Of a DNA stretch of 64,000 nt, positions 29,701 through 41,079 are shown one piece after another. The stretch lies in contig NC_023749.2 in the NCBI RefSeq assembly GCF_000499845.2, positions 32,234,041-32,298,040 of the forward strand. Reading direction: 5' to 3'. Position numbers and translations under genes: made by a program. The DNA is from Phaseolus vulgaris. Lineage: Eukaryota; Streptophyta; Magnoliopsida; Fabales; Fabaceae. The notes under the pieces were generated by a model. That model worked only from the letters and a program-made list of their open reading frames with translations, was not told the origin of the DNA and did not search any database. Each line of letters starts with the position of its first letter. Position 1 is the stretch's first letter.

Positions 29701-32700
29701 AATTAAGCCTAATAATCAGTCATTGGTTATTCTAATATAATCAACAAAATTACTACACATATTCTAAAATGCTAAAGTATAATAGAAATGATAATATTCT
29801 AATAAGTATCTCGGGAATTCCATTGCATCTCGAGATAAATTGGAGTCAATTGAAGCTACAGATAATTATAAAATTCACTTTTAGAATGTTGGATTTCCCA
29901 GGTCCTGCACTCCTCCTCACTATGCAGACCTTATGGAGCTGAGGTATCAGAGTTAATTTAACTTTTAAACTTATACTGTATAACAGAATTTCGTATAATT
30001 TTAACATGAAAAAACAATATTTTAGCTGACATGCAGGTTGTCAACATCCAATGTATTAGGAGGATCATCGAGGTCCAACATATGTAACTGTCCAACCACA
30101 AGAAAAGCCACTGAAGAACATATTCATAGCATTCTGCACCTGAGTTGTAGTTTAAAGTAGTCTACTAACCTCAGGCATCCAACTCGCTGGCCGTACAGTC
30201 CCATATTTTTTGCATATGACTGAGCAAGTCCTATTAAATGACCGTCCTCCAGAAAAATCCTAATGGCTTTTACATCTCTCTCTGGATCACCACTAGCAAA
30301 ACCTTGATATGCCATGTCCAAGAAAGGGAAATGACCCTTAGCCTGAAAACAATTACAACAATGAACAAGAAAAAGAGTCAAGAACTGCAACCAGAATGAC
30401 AAAACCCAATGATTTTATGCATTACTATTCCGTAAATTGTTACCTTAATCATGGAAGAGATCTCTCTCCATTGTTCTTCTGAAGGATCTACTCCAGTAGG
30501 ATTGTGCGCACAAGCATGAAGCAGAAAGAAGGAACCATCTGGAGCATTCTGTATATGTAATAAATAATTAATTTAAGTAAGAAGAGTATGGAGTACTAGC
30601 AAAGCTTCACCTGTAAAAGTTTATCTATAAATCAACTCTTACAAGTGTTTGGAATGACAGAAATATACCTTCATGTCATCCATCAGTCCTGCAAAATCCA
30701 GTCCTTTAGACTCGGGATGATAGTAACGGAATGTCTTCATAGGCACTCCAGCATCTCTCCAAATGTTATGATGGCTGTTATTTTCTCATATTAGAAATAA
30801 ATATCCAGGCAAGATATGAAACAAGCAGAAAATTCAAACCTAAAAATATTAAAAATGAAAGGTCATAAAGTCAACTGGTATTTTAAAGTTTAAAAGAAGA
30901 CTTGTACTAAATACTTACTTAACCCAGGTAGGCACTGGTATATAGATTCGGGAATTAGGATGAAATCTCTGTTGAAATGCAGCAAAAAGTCGACATGCAC
31001 CAGTTCCAGATAAAGCCTGCACAGCAGCTATTCTTTTATCCTTGATGAAATCGGAGTTTTCTCCGTATGCCAGCTTGAGCGATTCTTCAACCATTTTTAT
31101 GCTTCCACCAATAGGAAGATACTCCCTGACGAAACATTTGAATCAGTGCAAAGTAATGGCACAAACTCTACTATTAGTATAAGTAAATGAAACCCGAAGC
31201 TGGAATAGAATTATATAGACAAAAAAATAAGACCCTTTCCTTTTTACTAATAAATGATAAGACTTTTGTTTTATTGCTAGGTGTTAGAAAAAATGTTGAA
31301 AATAAAAACTGGTTCTGGAGAATATTACTAATTGCTGGGTATTCCTTAGAAGTTTATCTTGGAATGGTTTGAATTTGATGGAAGGTGTGGTTCTATGAAT
31401 CCTGAGGATTCAAGTTAAATTTATTTGTTGCATCCTCAAAATTAGTTTAGAAACTAAGGGAATAAAGTCAATTGAGCAAATCACAATGTCACCCCTAAGA
31501 TTTTTTGGATTGCACATAATACATTTACTTTCCTTAACATTTGCAATAATTACCCTTGTAGCGATAAGAAATGTAATATTTTTCAAAAATTAAAGGAGTT
31601 AGTGGAATGTACAAGAGATGTCAATGTATGCAAGATGTTAAAACAATTAAGAAGCTTTCCTTAGATTTCTAAATATTGAGGAGTATCAGACAAAATTCAA
31701 GAAAAATTAAAGGAAGGACGAGTGTAATTTACTCAAGTCAATTCAACTAAATATAATATTTTATGGCACTTTACTTTTTGCCTTCCCTTTAACAAACTGA
31801 AAATTTTACCACCTTCAACTGACACCTCAACGATATCTTCAAGAACAATGCCACTTTCTTAGTTTCAGAAAAAATTTGACAGCTTCCTCCTTTAAGGAAT
31901 ATTTTGACAACAGTAAAGTATTCATTCGAATAGAAAGATATAGCTAGGATGAGGTTTCTAAAGATTTCAGCTTTCACACCAGAAAAGCAACAGGTAATAA
32001 AGTAGTATTCCCTACACTATAATCCCAAACACCTAAACAAACTAAATAAGCAGTGCAAGGAATCGTAATTCCCCATAAGAAAAGGTAAGAAGAGAGTTGT
32101 CAAAGGATGCGTCAAGAAATAGTAGCATCATATTCCCAAAACTGCGTTGGGCCGTCCATACACAACCAAAAGGCAAAAACTGCTAGCGGGTAAACTTTCG
32201 TGACATCCGCAAATTAGCACATGGAAGCAATTAAAATTTGCATTCATATAAAGTGGGTAAACACTCCTTAAGAAATGAATAAAAATAAGATTTTTTATTA
32301 CAAATTAGAGTAAAAACACTAAAAATCTAACATGGGGGTATATTAATAACACATTCTCTTGAAAGTAAAAAATAAAATAAGTACCTCACGCCTACTATTT
32401 TGAATGATAAAAGAGTTTAACTTTCATAATAAAAACTCATTGTACAGCTGAATTGAATTCTAAACTAATTATTACAAAATTAATAATTTCATCATCATAA
32501 CAATATATAAGTTTGATAATAGTATAGAATTCATTCTAATTAAATACATTATCTTTAGTGCAAGCGTAAAGAATATTACTTCCTATTTAATGTTTTTGTT
32601 ATTAGAATCCGTACTAATTTGTCAAAAAGTAACTCACGTACACACACAATAATTAATTAATATATATATATATTTCACTCACATGAATTGGCCTCCTGCA

Positions 32701-33305
32701 ATTCTCCTCTCTGCTTCTCTAACGCATTCCAGAACCACAGGCTTTCCATTGTCATCGCGATACGCACCCTTTTGTAAATAAAAAATAAAATCAATGACAC
32801 TCAATATAAATCGATCAATATCAGAAACACTTTAACCAAACATGCACTAAATACATTTAAAAAAATATCATTGAAAACTACTTTCCACTGCCTACAAATT
32901 GCGTGAATCAAAGCTTCGAACACAATAAACAAACAAACAACAAAATAAAAAGGAGGGAACAATAAACTTTTTTCTACTTGCTGTGACGAATATAACAGTT
33001 TTATGCTGTTTAGGTGACCGGATCCGATTCGATCACGTCAATTTCATCTTTAGCAAACTTAATTCGCTTCAATTTCTTAGAAACAAAAAATGTGAGAAAA
33101 TTAATCGCAAACGGATACAGAAACTGACCACTCCAACGTTGACTTTGTTTGGACTCTGATCGGCGAGGAAAGCTTCAGTGACTCCGAGGATCGGATCCTT
33201 GGGAGCAGGCTCGATGCTCCGAAACCAAGAAGACGACATAAACCTAGCTCCAGCGACGGTGCTGCGGCGGAGAAATTGTCCGTTGAGCGAGTTGCGAATC
33301 GCCAT
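23782..33305 (-). CDS. Mitochondrial aspartate aminotransferase, 10 exons
   Basis: PLP enzyme interconverting aspartate + 2-oxoglutarate and oxaloacetate + glutamate, central to malate-aspartate exchange. Exons on the minus strand: 33305-33129, 32768-32683, 31125-30919, 30774-30669, 30548-30444, 30342-30170, 29402-29243, 28805-28710, 24053-23959, 23854-23782. All junctions are GT/AG and the frame is continuous (1278 nt, 425 residues, close to the size of Arabidopsis ASP1 as recalled). The N-terminus [22 protein letters not shown] is Arg-rich and acid-poor, like a mitochondrial presequence. Landmarks are NVGVGAYRDD across exons 1-2, [32 protein letters not shown], the PLP lysine in [13 protein letters not shown] and the end AIHEVTKSS. 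Intron 8 is 4656 bp because of a LINE; intron 2 (1557 bp) holds nothing recognisable. Apparently intact. Confidence 0.95.
24242..24256. repeat. LINE target site duplication, left
   Basis: AAGTGGCTGAAACAG, matching 28669-28683 at 14 of 15 positions. Confidence 0.88.
24410..24690 (+). pseudogene. LINE ORF1 remnant (DUF4283 / zinc knuckle)
   Basis: The translation gives [54 protein letters not shown], the typical C-terminal part of DUF4283-type ORF1 proteins of plant L1 elements. At the knuckle the second cysteine codon is a TGA stop ([12 protein letters not shown]). Nucleic-acid binding role by family. Confidence 0.75.
25380..25908 (+). pseudogene. LINE endonuclease remnant
   Basis: Starts near [25 protein letters not shown] (compare the usual plant LINE endonuclease start with WNVRGL). 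It continues after a disrupted stretch as [21 protein letters not shown]...[22 protein letters not shown], the GDFN motif of apurinic-type endonucleases. Broken by stops near 25572 and 25906. Confidence 0.8.
26694..27454 (+). pseudogene. LINE reverse transcriptase remnant
   Basis: 26694-27026 encodes the early RT motifs ([55 protein letters not shown]). 27155-27454 encodes the later ones ([30 protein letters not shown] and the catalytic [10 protein letters not shown]). A stop at 27024-27026 and at least one frame change separate the two. Plant L1-type RT by overall motif order. Confidence 0.85.
28009..28522 (+). pseudogene. LINE RNase H-like tail, internally duplicated
   Basis: 28193-28522 is open and includes [45 protein letters not shown], the pattern of the plant RNase H-like domain after L1 RT. 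An imperfect copy of its first half lies directly upstream (28009-28152), with the same order: gagtttgt.ggaggtttctc, ggagttatttttgctcttgaagaagc, cttatagctt.ttgtggtta. A scrap of the same sequence (28151-28172) sits at the joint. Confidence 0.7.
28669..28683. repeat. LINE target site duplication, right
   Basis: AAGTGGTTGAAACAG directly after the A-rich tail; the first A residues are shared with the tail. Confidence 0.88.
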
Positions 33306-33390
33306 GACTCAGTGATGCGGAAACAGAGAAAGAGAAGGCGAACGCAGAGGGTTGGTTGGCTGTGAAAACGGTAAGCGCTGTGTCTTCAGT

Positions 33391-33402
33391 AAATATATAT
33401 TG
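33391..33402 (-). promoter_or_regulatory. Candidate TATA box of the aminotransferase gene
   Basis: ATATATATTT on the minus strand about 90 bases upstream of the ATG at 33305. The spacing would allow a 5' UTR of about 55-60 bases. The surrounding DNA is not exceptionally AT-rich just here. Inferred from position only. Confidence 0.45.
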
Positions 33403-33919
33403 AATGCTAGTGGGTCCCACCACTTGTAGATCTTAACTCTTTGAATTCTTTTTTATGCCTTTTTATAATTTAGTTCTTCTACTATTTTATAATTATAACA
33501 TGCATGCTTGAAGCCAATCGTTTTCACTTTCATTTCTTCTTATGATAAACAATCATTTAGCTTTTCAAGTGTAATTCACTCATAATTTCATTTAAAAATA
33601 ATTTTTTATTTAGTTTATGAACGTCTCAATTATCGTCTTATATACTACTTTATCACAAAATTATAATGTTTAAGAATTAATTTGATATTAGATTATACTT
33701 TTTAGAGCTAACTTTAATATTAAAATATACATTTTAAATATTATTTTTTCAGTAAAATATATAATAAAATGTAATTATCTCATTTTATTTATTAAATTTT
33801 ATATTAAAAAATAGATTTTCATTAATTTACCCATTCTAGGACTAATATGTTAATTTGATCTAAGAATTTAATTTAATAGACTCGTAAGTTACATGGTCAA
33901 GTCAATTGATATGATCTTA
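33403..33919. other. AT-rich intergenic sequence, nothing recognised
   Basis: Upstream flank of the aminotransferase gene up to the start of repeat copy A. No open frame or repeat recognised. Confidence 0.55.
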
Positions 33920-36900
33920 AAGTAATTATTATAAACTAAGAGGAGTAAAGAGTTGATTCAGTATATTAAGTATTCATGAATTTTATGTTTAATATAATAA
34001 AAAAAATAAGTTTTATTATTAAACTTTAATTTTGTTAAGTTTGTCTGCATTCCCTTAATGATCTTTTAATGATTAATAGATCATATAATCTATTTTAGAT
34101 AAGTTATATATTTTTAATAGAAAATTAACTAACCATGTTAATTACCTATTAAAATTAATTTTTCTATGATAAACATACTTGATAAAAAAAAATTATACTA
34201 AAAATAAAATATCTCAATACTTATTATATTAAATTGATTATTTATCTTAAAATTAATATAATTTATAATTAAATAAGGAAACAAATTGTTTTGTACTATA
34301 CATAATTATTTATCTATGCATATATTTTCGGAAAAATATTCTACAGAACTTTATCACAAAAAAATAAAAGAAAAAATATTATAATATTTTTATGACAAAA
34401 AAAAATAGTTAGGAAATAAAATGTTAAAAATTTATAGAAGATAATTTTTATTTATAGAAAGACGAATTTTATCCGTTGTTTTGTTTTTTGTTTCTTCTTA
34501 AATCTAAAATTCTACTTCCTTCCCTTTCAAATATTAGTGTATGCTAATTAATTTATTTAAATGTAACTGAATCTTTTGCTTCATTAAAAAAAATCTCAAA
34601 TTTGTTTCTATTTTTTGTCACTCGCAATACTATTAATAAATAATTTGAATTCTTTTTTTTAATTTTGAACCTTAAATGATAAAAGAGGTTTAAGTTTTAA
34701 AATAATAGTACTAGTATTTAAATATTATTTCAATTACTAAAATTTGAAAATTTATAGTATCTATTTGGAATTAATTTGTAGTTATCATGATCAAGGGTTA
34801 TTTAATTTAAAGAAGAAAGTGAAAAAGAAAAATAAAAAAATAAGTATATGATAACTTTCTATGTTTTAATATTTGCTTGAGGTTCTTTTGTTATTATTTT
34901 TTTTTTAAATTAGATTTGTAATTTCTTCAAAAGTATAGAGTTTGTAAAAAAAATTTAAAAATTGATTTTTTGTAGTTTATATTTTTGTTTGATTCGTTTA
35001 ATATAATGGTTTGTCCTTTTGAAGAGATGACTTGGAACTGAAATTGATTTAGGAAGCATGAACGAAGCTATTAAAGAAGGAAACTTGGAGACCAGAAGCT
35101 GAATTGATGAAAATAGGTAGGACACCTATAGTAGAAGGTCAACGAACAACATTGACTACATTATGAAGGAGTTTTAATTTTTAATTTTTTTTTCTGTTAT
35201 TAGTTTTATGTTTTGACGGTTCATTTCTAATAAGAGTTATTTGTTTTCTTCTACATTTTCTCCTTTGTTTCTTCTTCTCTTTGCTTTCTATGTTTTGTAA
35301 TTGTTTTTTTCAAATTTGAATTTGGTTTTGGAATGGGTAACATTTAGACGAGAATCTTGTCTGACGATATTTTTTGTTCATGATTTCGTTCTCAAAAAAA
35401 ATTTTGGAACTCTATTTTTGATTGAAAGTGGTTTTTCTAACAATATGCAAACCGATTGGTTGTGTTTTTTCATTAACAATGATTTCATATTTGGGTCTCT
35501 TGCAAATTGAAAAGGAAGACTACTAACCATGGTTTTCATTTCCTATTTTTCATTCTAATTCTGAATTTTGTTTTCCTCGTTTTCAATTCCTTTTAATTCT
35601 TGGTCATTTACATTTATGCACTTTACAATTTTAGTTTACAGTACCATTTACATTATTCGCGATCTCTTGTTTTATGTTCATAATTTACATTTTCTATAAT
35701 TTATCTTTCTACCCTTTATGTTTTTTACAATTTACTTTTCAACCATCTACTTTTATCACAATTTAAGTTTTCTGTCATTTACGTTGTTATACAAATTGTT
35801 ATTATTCATCCTCACTTTCCCATTAGACGATTTGTTAAGCATTTGCAACAATCTTCATAGTTTTTCATTGAAATTTGTTTCATTTTTTGTAAAACAAAAA
35901 TCAAACAAACTTCAAGCGATTGCAAGCTAGAGGATATGGCAATTGTGTCTTACTGAATTTGCTCATTACTTTTGTTTCATTTACATTGCCTTCTATTTTT
36001 ATGTCTTTACTTTCATGTCATTTAACTTTTCTTCTATACATTTGGTGTTACTAGATCATCTACCAGACGATCTAGTGTTAGATTTATTTTTCTTTAGTGT
36101 TCTTTACATTTTAGTGTCTACTGCATGTTTTGTTGCAATTTTATTTACTGCAATTTTAGTTTCTATTCATTGCATTTGTGTTTCTAGTTTATAATCTGAA
36201 ATTTTATTTTCAGTACTTTATATTTTACCATTTACTTTCAAGTCGTTTACAATTTCGATGTCATTAGACGAACTATCAGATGATTCTCTTGTTAGATGGT
36301 CTAATGTACCCTTTCTCTTGCATTGTACTTTCCTTTACATTCTGCATTCTAAATCAAATTTTCCCTTCTTAATTTGTGAAAAAAATATTAAACAATGAAT
36401 TCAATTAACATGTTTTCTTTGGGATTTGACCTATGTTGACCTTATATTACATTAAAGGAAACTTTGTTTTTGTTTGAAAACTGAATGCAAACTAAGAGAG
36501 TTATTAGTATACTAAGATAAATTTCTTTGTTATTAAATAAAACTTTCAATTCTTTGTTTTGGATTTTGAACCTTAATGGACGAAATAAATAATTTGTTTT
36601 AAAATTAATGTGCAAGTGTTTTTTTTTTTTTTTAAATATCACCCCATTTACTAATATTTTGAAAATGGTAATAAGCTATTCAACATTAAGTGTTAGTATG
36701 GTAATTTGGTTTATGGAAGAAAGTAACAAAAAGAAGTATAAAATGAGGCCATTTTCTTAGCTGTTTGTTAGGTTAGAAAAACAGTGAAAGAAAAAAAATA
36801 TTAATTGAAAGAATATTTATTATTAGTTTCGTAGAAAGTACAAAAAAAAATATAATATTTGTAATAAGAATTTACACAAAAGACATCAAATTTGGGAAAC

Positions 36901-39396
36901 TCTTTTCAAGTTCAGTTTTTTAGAATTTCTATCACCACCACAAAAGCGGGAAATAGCGTTAGACATAATCATTGACCAAGCGTGGGATGCAAATAAGGTG
37001 AGTCAAACAAATGCTATATGAACGTAAAAGAAAAAATGTGGATCAAGTCCATTCTAAACTGACATCACTTCAATAAATTTAAATTATTTGTAAAGAATAT
37101 GTGAGTTGGGTTGGGTCAACGTATTATAATAATATTTTTTTTATTAAATTTGATTTCAACTCATAAATAATAATATTTTATTAATGTTTGAGAAGGATTA
37201 GCGTGGGTCAGGTAGATGTAGGGGTTTTATTTTTTTATTTAAGAGAATGTGATATAATTTTTGGTTGATGATAAATAAATACAAAAGAAAAGGAGTTAAT
37301 TATTAAATTGTTAGAAGTAAATTGAAGGAGCAAATTTGTTTTGTTTAATATTTCATATAATTAAAGAAGAACTTGTAATATTAAAATTACGAAAAAGAAA
37401 AATTTGAAAAGATTACGAAAGAAATACAATAAGAGATGAAAATTAGGGTGTAAAGAAAATAATAGGTAAAATGTGGACTTCAAAAAAATTTGTTCCTGCC
37501 GGTTGACTCGATTGCCTTCGTACGTCTACGACGATCACACGCCCAATTCTCTCTGTCTTTGTCCGTGCCTTTCTTCGATCAAATACCTGAAACTGCAAAG
37601 ACAAAGGGCGCCCTAGAGATCGTTTGCACTCCGACGCTCAAGTCAGTACTGGAGCTAGGAAACACCAAAACACTTAGCCGTAAAAGCTCTGTGTGTGTAT
37701 TCGCGTAAATGTTGTGTACCTTATTAGGTTTGATACTACCATTTATATACTCTAGGGTTTTTGCTAACCGCAATTAGGGTTATTGAGGGTGTGCCTCAGT
37801 GCTACTATCACCCACTCTTAGGGCAATCTACCGCGTAAGGCACCCTTACTGAAGTGCAACCTCTTACGGGATGACCACCTGGGTACCAACTTGTGCACCT
37901 AATCTTTGGGGCCATCCGTCCTAGGAGTGCCCTAGCTGTTCACGTGCCATGCATGCAGCTTACCCCTGGAACGTAACCCTCACGGGCCTTAGCTCTTCCA
38001 GGGGCTCTTTACTTGTGCTACGCCTGAACGCGTCATTCACACCACACACATGGACCCCTCGTGATCTAGGCTTCTCCCTACTGATAACTGGTGTATGGTC
38101 TGGGATCCACCTCAAGTGGTCCAGCTCTGCTGTTTGAGTCACCAATGTTTGATGTCACATCGCCCTCACTCTATTGTCGAGGACACATTAACACATCTTG
38201 GTGATCGATGTCTGACCACTCTTCGGAACCTTGGCTCAAGTGTCTTGTAAGGCACTGGCCCACGTCACTCGTGGGACCCAACTTACTTGGCCCACCTTTA
38301 CTAGCGGTCAACGACGTCCGAGGACTGATCGATATAAAAATAATGAGTGAGGAAAGAAAATGTTATAGCCAAGCGATAAATTGAAATTGTAATTTGTAGT
38401 AAACTAGTCATTGGACCTATTGGGTATTTTGAAAGTGAGGTTAATATTTATTGATGAAAAAAAAGACTAATTTTATTAATAAAATTAGAATTGTAATACT
38501 ATTACAAAGTAATTATTGATGTGTAATAAAGTAGGTGGTAGTGGGCTAAGTTTAATAATTTCAATTCAATCAAATCCCTACTCTTTTACTCGGCAAGCAG
38601 ATCGAGTCAACTGTAGTACAACTAAGGATTATCGTATCCATAGGAACTTAATGATATCAAATTATAAATATCTTTTAAGATAAGATGATACGTAAACTAG
38701 AGGTGATTTACATGTAATATTTATAAATAACAACTTTAAATGATAATAATAATACAACTAGATATTTAGATCGAAAGGTGAAATTCAGAGAAATCACTAG
38801 AGAAAGAAATTATTAATATAGCATGAATGTTGAGATTGAAATAAATTTTTGAATTTTCTTTGTTATTTTTATTTATAAATAACAATGTTTTATTCAAAAT
38901 CTCTCTTCCTGTTTTGGCAAAACCAAGCTGATTCCTCACGCAAGGTTATTTAGAGCAATAAGTCATTGTTAAGACTTATCTCTACATTAAGATGGAACAG
39001 TTTAACATAGTCTCAACTTCACGATATGCGACCATTGAATCCTATGACTGGCTGAATAGGGTTCAGAAACGTGAAATTGTCTTCTGGCTTCATCCATGAC
39101 CTATGGACAATCAATGGTCATTCCTCACCATTAAGCCTTAAGAACACTACCAAACCCAAGAATATATAAGAGAAACATGCATTCATAAACAACAATAACT
39201 CCAAAAATATGACAATCCCAATAAGTTAGATTTAGCAACTCATGATAAGATCTTACAGATAAAGCCCAAGATGAAAAACTAAATTACAACAATATGGATC
39301 CTTGAGTGTTGCTACCAACTTGGTTTCAAGAGTTCCTCCTTCAGAGATGAATCTTTACTTCTTTTGAGGCTTTGGCCTTCTTAGCCTAATAGATTC
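33920..39396. repeat. Large non-coding repeat, copy A
   Basis: Aligns by eye from agtaattattataaactaag (33920) to cttagcctaatagatt (39396) with copy B (41080-45454 plus 56310-56926). Main differences are small indels, a solo LTR inserted at 37491 and a segment of about 340 bp present only in copy B (41229-41563). It is AT-rich and contains a stretch of degenerate TTTACATTTT-like units (about 35590-36370). No credible coding frame. The part around 38580-38660 (cagatcgagtcaactgtagtacaac, then cgtatccatagg) resembles non-coding tails of plant Gypsy elements such as Athila, but I cannot prove that. Confidence 0.75.
37491..38334 (-). repeat. Solo Tat-type Gypsy LTR inserted in copy A
   Basis: Absent from copy B, where the flanking sequences are almost adjacent (about 45035). 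The left end tgttcctgccggttgactcg aligns with the LTR start tgatcttgcaggtgacttg of Gypsy-3. The length (about 845 bp) is close to that LTR (836-839 bp). It holds a TATA box (tatataaa on the minus strand, about 37742) and the Tat-shared block (gcactccgacgctcaagtcag, 37626-37646). No PBS or internal sequence is present. The right end and TSD are uncertain. Confidence 0.75.
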
Positions 39397-40598
39397 ACCA
39401 CTAGCAATGAGTAATCAGAATCGAATGAGTACACAGCAGTCCTAGAACAGATGATATGATCATGATGAAAGCGTTAAATGATATCGATACATAGTCATGG
39501 GTCAGAAGAGGTACCTTGATTCAAAAAGCGAGTCGAGGCTAGGAGGTTGCCCAGGTTGAAGAAGGAGGTGCAGAGAGTTTGAGTGAAGGCGGGAAAGCTT
39601 TGTGAAGGAGAGATGTAACAGTGAGAAACGACGAAGTTTTTCGAACATTAAAAGGCAAAGTGTTGGGGAAGAGCAAGCGATGCTGCTTTCCAATCGTGGA
39701 TAAGGGCCACGTGTGCGCTCATGATGAAGTGTGGTGAGATGCCCACCCAGAAACGCTTCGTGCATCGCGCCACTATCCACAAGACACGTAAGCCACCAAG
39801 GGCGAGCAAGCTTACCTCGAGCCTGGGGGGCTTGTGTACTGGACCAGAGCGCTCAGAGCTCAGCGCTCGGTGGTCGGACCTCAGCCTCAGCCATAGGCAA
39901 GTCAGCTCGGCTCTTGGGCCAAGTTGATTGGCCATGAGATGGGGCCCTAGATGTATGTATTAGTTAAGCTCTTCGTATAACCCCTTGTGCATAAGGCCTA
40001 GGCAACTAGCGAGGGGTAGTTTTGGACCTTGAGGTGTACTTAGTACGCAGGGGGTCTAGCTTAAGTAAAGGTTTCCTTTTAAAACCTAAGCCCATGCGTG
40101 CTAGGGCACGTAGAGGTTAGGTTGCATGGGTTCGAAAGATAACGTAGCACCACGTTGAGGGTGGCTATGTAAAAAAATTGGACCTTTGATTCTGGTACAT
40201 GAGTTGGTACCCTGGTGGTTATTCTATTATTATTTTAGGCACTCCATGGAGGAAAGATTATGTTCGGTTGCAGCACCTAGAGAGTGTGCCCTTGAACAAA
40301 ATATTTTCCTGTTGAGTATGCTTTTAGTTGAGATTATATTCTCGTGATAAAAAGTTGTTACAAGAGGGAAACTATAAAAGGGACTTGAGATCCCAAGTTA
40401 AGGTATGTTGTTTCTAAGACTGAAACTGGTTACTTCTTGTTTCTTATAAGCCCTGTACTGACTTGATCGTCGGAGTGCAATCAACAGGTAGGAGCTACGT
40501 TACAGAGCAGCCAGAGATAGGACGAACTCGTGAAGAAAAAGACGAAGCTAGAGCTTATCATTAGAGTCAACCAGCGAGTAGGTCAACGGACAAGAACA
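39397..40598 (+). mobile_element. Tat-lineage Gypsy element, 3' end only (antisense leader + PPT + LTR)
   Basis: Starts exactly where copies A and B of the large repeat stop matching. 39397-39834 corresponds to the leader region of the antisense gene in related elements, with a donor-like AATCAAG|GTACC on the minus strand (about 39514) but no coding exon. A PPT (gcctggggggcttg) ends at 39834 and the LTR follows. gag-pol is absent. The overlapping short open frames here are not considered genes. Confidence 0.7.
39835..40598 (+). repeat. Tat LTR
   Basis: 764 bp from TGTACTGG to caagaaca, the same family as 21875-22458. TATA box actataaaaggg (about 40371) and Tat-shared block tgacttgatcgtcggagtgc (40459-40478) 88 bp further on, followed by atcaacaggt as in the sister LTR. 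Confidence 0.75.
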
Positions 40599-41079
40599 TA
40601 TATAATTCAGAATTTTGTATTGTCTAATTTATTTATTTATTTATAAACAAAAACAATTTTTGTATTATTCATTAGTTATCATTATTCATTAATTATGATT
40701 TTGATTAAGAAATGTAGGTAATAAAATCAGTATATGAGATGGAGTATAAGAGAAACAGAAAAAAAAAAAAAAAAAAACGTCATTTGCAGGAGGTCAAACC
40801 CTAAATGCCTAAAAATGCACCTTCATGAATAAATAAATCTTTTAGTGGTTAAATACCCATTCACCCTTATCCAGTATCTAAAAAAAATAAACAAGATTTT
40901 AATTAAAGAGCGTGGTGCATATACACATCATAATAACATATTAATATAACACTTTTTTTCTATTTTTCATTTTTATGTATTTTGGTTCTATTTAATTATT
41001 GTATTCCCTATTTTAAAATAACAAAAAATATCTTTTATAATTAGAGAATTAATTTTATTTATTATAAAGTAGAAATAAA
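40599..41079. other. AT-rich spacer, nothing recognised
   Basis: About 480 bp between the Tat fragment and repeat copy B, including an A-run at about 40760-40777. No gene seen. Confidence 0.5.

Noticed and set aside
35301..36194. Several 70-83-residue Phe/Leu-rich frames in repeat copy A (and 42915-43354 in copy B) as membrane proteins
   Set aside because: They come from T-rich low-complexity DNA; frames are not conserved between copies A and B, which differ by indels here.
35590..36370. Degenerate TTTACATTTT-like units as a CRISPR-like or satellite array
   Set aside because: Units vary in length and sequence with no regular spacing; it is low-complexity AT-rich DNA in a plant genome.
39502..39937. 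Four overlapping frames of 68-95 residues around the PPT and LTR start
   Set aside because: They straddle the PPT/LTR junction and the leader of the lost antisense gene; composition is not protein-like.
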